DNA of 64,000 nt from Isoetes taiwanensis (lineage: Eukaryota; Streptophyta; Lycopodiopsida; Isoetales; Isoetaceae): contig JAJEKV010000033.1 of NCBI GenBank assembly GCA_021234155.1, forward strand, positions 10,796,163 through 10,860,162, read 5' to 3'. Numbering within the stretch: the first letter of the stretch is position 1; each line of letters begins with the position of its first letter. A model generated the notes under the pieces. That model saw nothing but the letters and a program-made list of their open reading frames with translations. It did no database searches and had not been told where the DNA came from. A program made the translations under genes and the position numbers. This document shows positions 23,610 to 32,812 of this stretch, in pieces.

Positions 23610-24600
23610 TTTCCTTTGAGGTGAACTAATTGTGTGTTCTGTTTGAAGCGTAAATATTTTTTCAAGATCGGACATTTTCAAAAAAGCAAGAGAAAATTCT
23701 ATTCATCAAAAAGGTACACAAGTTACAAAAAGAGAGGATCCTCTCATAGAAAACCAATGCTATCGGCATTTCACGAAGGGATAGTAGGAATCTTGTCCGA
23801 AGGAGATCCATCTGCAAAGATCTAAGAGATCATTATATCCGGTAAAAAATTGTCCATGGTACCAAACACATAATGATCTTCACTCCGAGAGATTCTCTTT
23901 CAGAGTTTGAAATGCATCTCTTTTATCATGAGAAGCATCAAGTAACCATAGCTATCTGCTAGCATCCCGTGGGAGTAGTATAACCGCCTATACCGCCAAA
24001 TTGAGCATCCATCGACTCATGATGATGCTTACACAAAAGTAGTGCATATGTAGCATCCGAATGCATTCCCTTGTAAAAATTCGCCCACAGAGCCTTTGTG
24101 TTCTATACCGCGGCAAAGGTCGCTAGTTTCTCTTGATAAGTCTTTTGCCCAAGGAAACACTCCATGGCAAGGTGATCATGGTTCATGTCTTTTTTGTAGA
24201 GTTCCTTTTCGGAGTCAGGGTAGTTTTGGTCAACATTTTTGCCTTCCCATATACACTGCCTCAGAAATGCATGTGCACTGAGTAAATTTCCACGAGGAAG
24301 AGGTTCTTCATTAATTAAAACATTGTCCCATTCTGCATCTGTATGCATTTCTTGCACAGGTCTGATTACACCATAAGGAATAGGTACTCCTGTAGCTGGA
24401 TCAAGCTCAGGAAGCACTCCTAAATTGCTCGGATCAGCTGTTACATTGTCCCAGATAGGTGTATGGTAAGAAAAAGGAGCCATGATGGCAAAGGGAGGTC
24501 GAGTTTTCGAAAGCACGGCGGAGGAGGAGCAAATTAGGGTTCGAGCTCGATGGTTTGAATTTTTTGGTGTGAAGGTTTGAATTTTTAGTTTGAAATACAT
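23610..24600 (-). pseudogene. Antisense ORF between integrase and 3' LTR
   Basis: A 165-codon frame runs from 24600 to 24103 against the direction of gag-pol; an internal Met at 24483 (MAPFSYHTPIW...) is an alternative start. After the TAG at 24103 the same frame continues protein-like (KALWANFYKG, HHHESMDAQFGG) to about 23960, and a neighbouring frame then carries ADSYGYLMLL and SRSEDHYVFGTM. A longer protein of perhaps 250-300 aa has thus been broken by one stop and a frameshift. Tat elements are known to carry antisense ORFs at this place, for example gene 23 of maize Grande. Whether this is a homologue of gene 23 cannot be decided here, and its function is unknown. Confidence 0.65.
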
Positions 24601-25078
24601 TCAATGGTTGTATGAGCCAAATTTCTTGAATAGTAGAAGTTTAGTTAAATAGGGTAGAGATTTGCTATGCTTTAACAATTTTGAGTGTTGTCATTTCAGG
24701 TCCATTTGCTCATTACTCTTATTTGTCTTAAGTTGGCCTCTTTCCATCTAGCCCTTGCTTCCATATGAAATTTTCAGAGTGCTAATCCTACATTGTTACT
24801 CATCCCTTTATTTGGCACTCATGCTAATTTGATTATCATTGTCATATGCAGGTTCATCCACTTCTTCTCCATATTCACCTGTCTTGAGTTGTCCTACCCT
24901 CCATTTGATCTTATTTTTCTTATCACTCTCTCCATTACCTTATACTCGCCTCATATTTCCCACCACCTGCGAAAGTAATTCTATTCCCTCCACCACTTGT
25001 TGATATTTTGAAGACCTTCAGGTTAGCATTTCTTTCCTTTGAGGTGGGGACCAGCCTCATTCTTTCCTTTTGAGGAGA

Positions 25079-27527
25079 TGTTGCCCTTTTTGGGCAACAT
25101 GGACCATCATGATACCTAGAGTTTCAAGATTGGAAGATACTTGTCAAAGTTTGGAAGACTTGTGGTTTCTTTTGAGGTTTCATCTTAAGTTACTTTCTCA
25201 TCACTCATATGGTAAGAGTTAGTGCTATTTTGATCCTGCTAGAGTTTGGAAGAAATTGGTTCAAGTTTGGAAGACCCTTGGGATCTTGGTTGTATAGCCT
25301 AATTCTTTCCTTTGAGGAAGTTTTCTAGTTACATTCTTATTTCTTGAAGACCAGGCAAAGAATATTGCAAGCTATACAAGGAGTCATTACCATGTTGCTC
25401 ATATTCACTCATATGAAACTAAATGGAGTTGCACCCATGATTTGGAAGTCACACATATGAAGATGCACTTAGAAGTGGAATTGCTCTTATTTTGGCCTTG
25501 AAGATTGGAAGACCTTTTTAGAAGTTTGGAAGACCCTAGGGCCTTGAGCAAAGTTATGTTCATCATAAGGTATGATTTGAGCTTTTGAGATATGATCATG
25601 TGCTTCTCTGGGGTTCCAGCCTTCATCCATTTCATCCATCCTACATCCACCTTCCTTTCATTTTTTATATACCTCATTTTCACCCTGTCATGCCTTCTTT
25701 CATTACCTCACTACCTATATTTTATTGGCCTCACCTCCACTTGTGAATTGCTCTCAAGATATCATGAAAAACCTCAAGAGCAAAGAAGCTTGAATTTTAC
25801 CTTCATTCTATCACCCTAAATCCTACCATAGCCTTTTTTTTCCTATTTTTCCACCCTTTTCCTATGATTTTTCACCATTTCCAAGGTTGAAAATTCATTG
25901 ACCATGGTCAAAATGGCCAAAATTTCAAGTATCTCAATTTGACCTGAAAACACTCTAGATTTGAAGCTTGGCAAAAATAGCTAGGTTGGCCTTTTCAAAA
26001 TTCAAAAAGACATGGGAAACCCTCAAATATCATTTCTTGGGATGCGTGCCAAAAAATAAAAAACCTATTCTAGCCTATCTACCCTATCTAATTTTGCATA
26101 GTTCCGGTCACCCCCATTTTTCCACGTGGCGGCAGGGGGGGGCGGACACGGGCCGGGGGTGTCCCCTCTGCATGGCACGCATAAATTTAATAGCCGCTCG
26201 CATTATTCCTTATATACCTTAGCCGCCCGGACTTCGTTTGTGCCCTTTGGGATATATATCGCCCTTGAGAATTTTTTTGATAAACCCTAAGAAATAGAGG
26301 AACCTCGCTAAATCCGGCCAATTGCGTGCCTAAACCTGATTGAATCCCCGCCAATTTCCGCCGAAATTAGTTCCTAAACCTTTTCCTAAAACCCCTGGAA
26401 CCCTTTGTGGCACTTGATTGATAGAAACTTGCTCGATTAGGCCGGAAATCATTGAACCGAAATTTGGTTTTGGGAAGGACAGTTTTAATCTGGGAATACA
26501 GGATCATTTTTTACCCCCTCGGAGATATACCTCTGTGATGCGGGCGATTTCTATATTCCCCGATATTCTCTTGATCTGTTCTACCTCAAATTACGCTAAT
26601 CACCTTTCGAGATTGAAGATTGACCTATTTTGATTGAAGACCGACTCTGTTGTGACTTATTTGACATCAAAACTCCTCTTTGCTACTCAAATTATCTTAT
26701 TATTTTCTCTTTTCGATAATTTTGGGTTTTCGAGAAGTTGACAATGCCTTGGGATCTGTTCTCAAGCATTATCCTCGGTATTACTTCGAGAATTCTAAAC
26801 TCCTGTGATATCTTATGATTTGAATGCATATTCATTGCTGGACAAATAGTGTTTCCATCTTCTTTTGTTTCAAGTTGTTCTGCCTGTCTAAACTAATAGA
26901 AACCAGATATTTAAAGTAGAATCCAAATTAATAGTCGTGTCCCATTCTTTAAAAAGGTTTGAGTATTGCTTATATGTAAAGAAAACAAAGAAAAAAAATA
27001 GTTTTTCCATAACTGCCATAAATCGTGACGTAAATCGAGACTTTGGCCCATCTCAAGAAATATCATAGTGTTTGCTTGTCAAGAAAACCTTATGCACATG
27101 ATCTAGAGTTTATTTTGAAGTTGTTTATACAAATTCCAACTCAAGATTTATCACCAAACTATATTTGCAAATTTTGCTCTCTGTTTTGGCATTGACCAAT
27201 TTTGATCAACTTTGACATTGATTTTCTTGGTCTTCCCCTATCCAAATCGAGACAGACTTTCACCAGTAGTTCCCTCTACTTGTCTATAACTCATACCAAA
27301 AACCAAAACTCAAAAATCTTAAAGGGTGTGACTGCAAGATTGATTTTTGCTCTGACAGTTTTTTCTGCTTCAGGGACTGTAGTGATTTTGACAAAACCAG
27401 CATTTGAAATTGAGTTCTTTTGCTTTATATGATTAAGGATTGATCACCCTAAGTGATCTGGAGGTCCTGACCAGTTTGTTTACACTTCCTTTGAGGTTAG
27501 GCTAAAATTCCAGGTTTTAGGCTAACA
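25079..27527 (+). repeat. 3' LTR of the Tat-like element
   Basis: This 2449-bp copy pairs with the 5' LTR. Purine-rich sequence (GAGGTGGGGA near 25041 and TTGAGGAGA directly upstream) is the likely polypurine tract. Differences from the 5' LTR cluster in GC-rich spots (for example around 26100-26240) and include many one- to three-base indels. Confidence 0.92.
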
Positions 27528-27532
27528 AAGGT

Positions 27533-27893
27533 AAGCTTAAATCCATTGTTTTATCTGATTCCATTCTGTCAGTATCTTTAAGTATATAGATCTATATTTC
27601 TTACTTGCTATTAATGCAGAGCTAAGGTGAGCAGATAAAAATTCTGTGGACCATTTTTTAATAAATGGTCATCTTGACCCTACAGTTGATCTGTATATGG
27701 ATGTTGTGCATGGCATTGATCTTCGTTTTCCTCAATCAAGGGTAACTCGAAGGTAACTGATGATGTATGTGTTATGGCATTAAAACTAGAATATGAAAAT
27801 GCAGCTGTGATTAAGACGGTGGTAACAGAATCTTGGAAGATGCATTTTATTGATGCATGTGATTGCTGGAATGGTATGCACTATTTTTTTTAG
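27533..27893 (+). other. Possible upstream genic sequence of the CTP synthase locus
   Basis: Short protein-like segments occur between splice-like signals (for example a stretch near 27770-27870 encoding KLEYENAAVIKTVV), but I cannot align them to CTP synthase or another family. Confidence 0.3.
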
Positions 27894-29700
27894 CAAGAAT
27901 CATTTGTTGATGAAAGACATAGACATCGTTATGAGGTATCTTCAATTGTGCTTTATTTCAGCATTTTGTTAGTTTCGAAAATCGAGTGATTTGTTGAAAG
28001 TGGTTACTTGTGGTTACTTGTGGTTACTCAGTTATTTTGCTACATATTCTAAACGAAGTGCACCCTGGACTACCACAATCGTCGGATCTGTCAATCCTAC
28101 GGCCCAGACTGTATGTTGGAGCCTCTGGACACCTCTCGTTTCGATTATGCTCAATTATGATTGGGGACGCCTATGATTTTAAGATGTCGAATACGAGTTT
28201 GCCTAAGGTTTTGATGGTATATCGTGCCTCTATACGGTTTCATTTAAGCTTTTAGAATATGAAATACGGGGATTCGAACCTCTACTTAAATAACTCAATG
28301 TCCTAATAAGACTACTTTAACCAATCTAACTAGTGAGCTAATGTGACTATTTTTTATCTTAAATCTATGTTTTTTTTTTATAATAACCCATTGAATTGTT
28401 TTAGGGATAGATATACCTCTATACGGTTTCATTTAAGCTTTTAGAATATGAAATACGGGGATTCGAACCTCTACTAAAATAACTCAATGTCCTAATAAAA
28501 CTACTTTAACCAATCTAACTAGTGAGCTAATGTGACTATTTTTTATCTTAAATCTATGTTTTTTTTTTATAATAACCCATTGAATTGTTTTTGGGGATAT
28601 GGTCTATGGTTTCAAGAATTATATCTATATCAAATCCCCCTGGAACCCCCTGTTATTTTGCTACATATTCTAAACGAGGTGCACCCCTGGACTACCACAC
28701 TGCGTCGGATCTCATCAATCCTACCCCCGACCGTATGTTGGAGCCTCTGGACACCTCTCGTTTGATTATGCTCAATTATGATTGGGGGCCTATGATTTTA
28801 AGATGTCGAATACGAGTTTGCCTAAGGTTTTGATGGTATATCGTGCCTCTATACGGTTTCATTTAAGCTTTTAGAATATGAAATACGGGGATTCGAACCT
28901 CTACTAAAATAACTCAATGTCCTAATAAGACTACTTTAACCAATCTAACTAGTGAGCTAATGTGACTATTTTTTATCTTAAATCTATGTTTTTTTTTTAT
29001 AATAACCCATTGAATTGTTTTAGGGATAGATATACCTCTATACGGTTTCATTTAAGCTTTTAGAATATGAAATACGGGGATTCGAACCTCTACTAAAATA
29101 ACTCAATGTCCTAATAAGACTACTTTAACCAATCTAACTAGTGAGCTAATGTGACTATTTTTTATCTTAAATCTATGTTTTTTTTTTATAATAACCCATT
29201 GAATTGTTTTAGGGATATGGTCTATGGTTTCAAGAATTATATCTATATCAAATCCCCCTGGAACCCCCTGTTATTTTGCTACATATTCACATAGTTTGTT
29301 CTGGCTCCTGACACTTAAAATGAATTTGTGGAAGGTGAATCCAAAAATGGTACGCCAACTGGAGAATGCAGGGCTTCAATTTATTGGTTGGGATAAATCT
29401 GGAGAGAGAATGGAGGTGATACCTCAGATTGAATCTGATTGTATAAATAATTGCTAGCCCCATTCTGATATTATGTGCATTTCACAGATTGTGGAACTAC
29501 CAGAACATCTATATTACGTTGGTGTCAATTTCATCCAGAGTTCAAATGAAGACTTGGACGTCCTTCTGCAGTCTTTTTGGGTGATTAACCTTTACCGTTA
29601 TTATTTGGTCCTTCACTACATAATCTTGTTATTATGTTCAGGTCTTCTTTTGGCAACTTCTCTCGCCATTGCTATAATCTGTAGGTATTTTGCCAGATCG
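27894..29700 (+). pseudogene. CTP synthase, C-terminal exons, damaged
   Basis: Four exons of the glutamine-amidotransferase end of CTP synthase can be followed. Exon a (27894-27935) encodes SFVDERHRHRYE, holding the catalytic His region. Exon b (29335-29415, 27 codons) encodes VNPKMVRQLENAG ... GERME. Exon c (29488-29580) encodes IVELPEHLYYVGVNF and then, in a shifted frame, HPEFK and GRPSAVFLG. Exon d starts at 29642 (LLLATSLAIA). Introns have GT/AG ends and consistent phase. Exon c lacks one base before HPEFK and has TGA where a Ser codon is expected, so this copy would be inactive unless these are sequence errors. CTP synthase makes CTP from UTP using glutamine in the cytosol. The earlier synthetase domain was not found. 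A 1.4-kb intron holds the SINE array. Confidence 0.8.
28032..29288 (-). repeat. Tandem array of tRNA-related SINE-like units in the CTP synthase intron
   Basis: A ~620-bp unit starting TTATTTTGCTACATATTC occurs at 28032 and 28653, and its start recurs at 29271. Each unit holds two ~189-bp subunits. On the minus strand every subunit has an A-box-like TTAGCTCACTAGTTAG (for example 28341-28326) and a perfect B box GGTTCGAATCC (28280-28270, 28469-28459, 28899-28889, 29088-29078), spaced like an internal RNA polymerase III promoter. The head segment encodes no protein. This fits a tRNA-derived SINE that has been tandemly amplified. A diverged plus-strand copy lies at 3175-3540. Confidence 0.8.
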
Positions 29701-30138
29701 AGCTGCGAAGATGTACGCATCACAATATTTCTTATTACGACCAGAGTTTGCTACTATTTTGCAGTTTGTAAGAGGCTCAGATTCCTTTGGTTGGCAAGTT
29801 GTAGTCCAGTTGTGTTCTCTTGTTTGTATATATGGCAGGATGACAAAAGAGCTTCCATGCCTTTTGGCCATAGCTTAACACTAGATCATCAATGCTGGTT
29901 ATATCACTTGGAATATTTTCTCCCTCTCTTAATTGTGCCCCCAGGAAAAGGTTAAGCATTTCCCGAAATTTCTTAGAGCAACAGGCGGAACTAAAGCATT
30001 CACGGCTGGTCGCTGTCAACCGGTATTGCCAAAGCTGCAAGAAATATCAAGAAGGGAAATCCGGGAGAGATTGTACAGCTTGATCCACGAGTCGAACACC
30101 TGCGCAACACCTGCGCAGGGTTTTACCTCCCAGCAGAT
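29701..30138 (+). other. Unassigned sequence downstream of the CTP synthase exons
   Basis: Overlapping open frames on both strands (29690-29955, 29933-30157 plus; 30040-29638 minus) are protein-like in places, for example KVKHFPKFLRATGGTKAF after a CCCCCAG acceptor-like site at 29943, but no family was recognised. It may be 3' UTR or a neighbouring gene remnant. Confidence 0.3.
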
Positions 30139-30155
30139 ACGTCCAGTTTTTTACT

Positions 30156-30369
30156 AGGTGACCGCCAGTTTACAGGGAATAGGAGGTTTGGAGCAGTCAC
30201 CAGCATATCCTAGGGATATTCTAGCATATACCTAGGATATGCCCATAAGCCCACATAAACACAGGTGACCGCCAGTTTACAGGGAATAGGAGGTTTGGAG
30301 CAGTCATCAGCATATCCTAGGGATATTCTAGCATATACCTAGGATATGCCCATAAGCCCACATAAACAA
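30156..30369. repeat. Tandem repeat, 107-bp period, two copies with internal hairpin
   Basis: Both copies (starting 30156 and 30263) begin AGGTGACCGCC and contain CATATCCTAGG ... CCTAGGATATG, an 11-bp inverted repeat with a ~16-base spacer. The copies differ at about one position. Confidence 0.9.
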
Positions 30370-31229
30370 GGGTTTGCCCCCTAGGGGCAACCCAAAAAAT
30401 CATATCAGAGGAGGCGGCCTTGTATCTTGCGATATCTGTTTATCTAAAATGGTCTTTGTATAGGACGAATTTGATTGATATTTCAGAGTGACTACATAGC
30501 TTTTATTCTTCGTTACCTTCATGGCATTGACGAGTGTCTAGCAGTATGTTTGGATATGCACTCTACGACCTTTATAAAGCAGATGTGTTTTGGCTGCCTA
30601 TTGAGGTGGTAAACTTGTCTAATATATAGGCCCAATTAGAGTCTGTCTTCAACTCTCTAATTCTAAATGTATAACATGACATCAAACTTTTTAAATTTCA
30701 TTTTTCCAGCTAGAAAAAATTGATCAAGCTTTTTTACTTTTCTTATTTAACGTCTTTGGTATTTTGTTGGCGCTCCAATACCGTCAATCTAAAGTCTTTA
30801 ACTGTTTATGTGGAGGTCGAAGGAGGAAACTTAATGAAGCATTGTTGCTTGTTGAGTTGAAGAATGGGTAGATGTATCAGTAGAAACAGACTAGGGAGAA
30901 AATTGAGTATTCTAATTTAAAGTGGAAGAAGATATCCGATGAGATGCAATAGCATGACTATAATGATAGGGATGGAGAAAGTTGCAGAACCAAGTGGTAA
31001 AACACAGGAAATCAGAAAAGGAAGTAATGGAAGCTCCCATACTTGTATCATGTCAAATTGATGCCATGGACTCATTTCAGTTGTCAAGGCTGAACATGTA
31101 TCCATCTCATCTTGTTGATACAAGTGTGAATAAGCCATTGCATATTGTACAAATAATTGAGCACCATCCACAAACCAACAAATACTAATAGAATTGAGGG
31201 GGGTTTGATACGCTCTTATATTAACGCTT
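30370..31229. other. Non-coding stretch
   Basis: A quasi-palindrome, TTGCCCCCTAGGGGCAA, is at 30374-30390. Short frames at 30982-31188 (+) and 31171-30917 (-) have no family motif. Confidence 0.4.
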
Positions 31230-31351
31230 TAGAATTTTGAAATGCAAATGTAGTTGTAGCGCGCAACAAAGAATGAAATTTATTTCTTGAAATGCGTTAC
31301 AAAATTTGACCTTTGTAACACGTTACAATGGAGCTTGAAATGCATTACAAT
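31230..31351. repeat. Cluster of GAAATGCGTTACA motifs (left flank of the array)
   Basis: Variants of TTGAAATGCGTTACAA occur four to five times here, on both strands. A matching cluster, including GAAACGCGTTTCAA, lies at 48507-48615 on the far side of the array that follows. Confidence 0.6.
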
Positions 31352-32812
31352 TAAACCCACTAAACAACACAATATACAATATATGTACACAATATATAAT
31401 ATGCTCACGATGTACAATATGATGTGTCTTTGAAAGTGTAACCATTATAGTCGGGATTAAAAAACCTCGCCCTTTCGGGTTTTCGAGGAAAAACCCTAAC
31501 CATAATAGAAATACTAAACAAAGATCCTTAGCTGAACACAATTGAGCAACACAAAGAATGAGTCAATCATCATGCTTGAAAAAGCTGATAGTCATGATTC
31601 TCTGATCCTTGAATACACCAATACTTGATTCTCCTACACCAGGCTGAGAGAGCAGGAACAAGACTTGATCCTCCTACAACACAACTGATAGAGCAAGACT
31701 GCAACCACAAATCACGAGGCCATACCAGAAGCTTACGAACTACCAACCTGCACACGAAATGAGACTATTACATCAACCACATAGCCTAGCATAGAGCTCA
31801 CAATCTGCAACCCTCCACTGACCCGAGAGCTACAATCTCCAGCCTACTAAACTACGCACGAGGGCCTTTCACAACTAATAACCTAGGCACGAGGGCCTCC
31901 AATCTCACAACCAACCACTGGCACGAGGGCCACAAACACACAAACCTCCACTGGCACAAGGGCCACCATACACAAACCACAAGATCATAACCAATACTTG
32001 GCAAAGAGACATGAAGGCCTTTTATAATTAAGCATATTAATGCGGGCGGTAGGTGGGAAGATCAAGGTTTGCAGCAAACAGATGAACAGGAAGACACAGA
32101 TGTGCTGATGAAGCAGAAGAATGGAAAAGGGTTATATGGAGGGAGGAAACCTAACTAACTAGAAATCATGAAGAAACATCATAAGCTCATGAATCGTCAA
32201 TATACATATGTACTACAAGAATGGGGATATTATAACAATCACATTGTAAAAAAGGCCACAACCACACAATCAAATGCTTGGCACGACGCCCATGAACTCT
32301 CTGTCTCAAGGGCCATAATCTCACCACCACCATACTAACAGGCAGACCACAATGTAACACACCAACCACTGGCACGAGGGCCACCAGACAAACCATCCAT
32401 ATGCACGAGGGCCACAAATCGCAACCAAAATCCAAAGCAATGGATGTATTAGTATGAAAGCTATAAAACATGAGGATCTTATGTCAATGTTTAGAAGTGG
32501 CACAAGAGCCCCTCTAATAAAGCTAAGAACTTACAAAATCTGACATAACCAGAAGGTAAAGTGAGGGGCGGGTGGGTGGGAAGGTAGCTTGAAGAAAGAA
32601 CTGACAAGTGGAGAAACACAGAGATGAGCTGATGAAGATGAAAAGGAAGAAATGGAGTATATATGCAAGAAAAACCTAACTACCAAGGGAGTCTAACTAA
32701 CTAAAGGTAGCAATGGTTTCAAGAATTACATTTATCTTCTTATCGTGATACGAAGATAAATTCAATTCTCAAAACCAGCAAACAAAAGTGAAACACTAAA
32801 AGAAAGCCCCAT
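31352..32812. repeat. Array unit X1 (~1.45 kb), uninterrupted copy
   Basis: The unit begins CCACTAAACAACACAATATAC and ends near GAATTACATTTAT. It includes a TTATAGTCGGGATTAAAAAA segment, a minisatellite with the core GGCACGAGGGCC (about 31850-31990 and 32360-32410), and a CGACAAGTGGAGAAACA-type 3' part. It matches 36455-37408 plus 48203-48515 along its length. Open frames inside are low-complexity and not conserved. The type of element is unknown. Confidence 0.8.

Larger units (their letters stand above)
15489..27527 (+). mobile_element. Complete Ty3/gypsy retrotransposon, Tat-like, 12.0 kb
   Basis: Direct LTRs of 2448 and 2449 bp bound the element, and the 5-bp TSD AAGGT flanks it at 15484-15488 and 27528-27532. 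LTRs start TGTTGCCC and end GGCTAACA. A tRNA-Gln-type primer-binding site follows the 5' LTR. The internal order is gag, protease, an RNase H domain, RT, a second RNase H, integrase, an antisense ORF, then the 3' LTR. Very long LTRs, the extra RNase H and an antisense 3' ORF point to the Tat lineage (relatives include Grande, Ogre and Retand). Gag and pol carry many small frameshifts while integrase is open for 366 codons. The LTRs show scattered substitutions and indels, so the copy is not very recent. The insertion point (AAG|GTAAGC) looks like a splice-donor context. Confidence 0.92.

Noticed and set aside
25405-25683. Minus-strand ORF present in both Tat LTRs
   Set aside because: Its presence in both LTRs follows from LTR identity; the 5' copy is shorter because of an indel, so no coding constraint is visible.
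28261-28350. Functional tRNA gene
   Set aside because: A and B boxes are present but the acceptor stem and anticodon arm do not pair; a tRNA-derived SINE explains it better.
29473-29955. 160-codon plus-strand ORF
   Set aside because: It crosses CTP synthase exon c, an intron and exon d in a frame that does not match the protein.
31850-32000. CRISPR-like direct repeats
   Set aside because: The GGCACGAGGGCC units are a degenerate minisatellite with irregular short spacers in a plant nuclear context.
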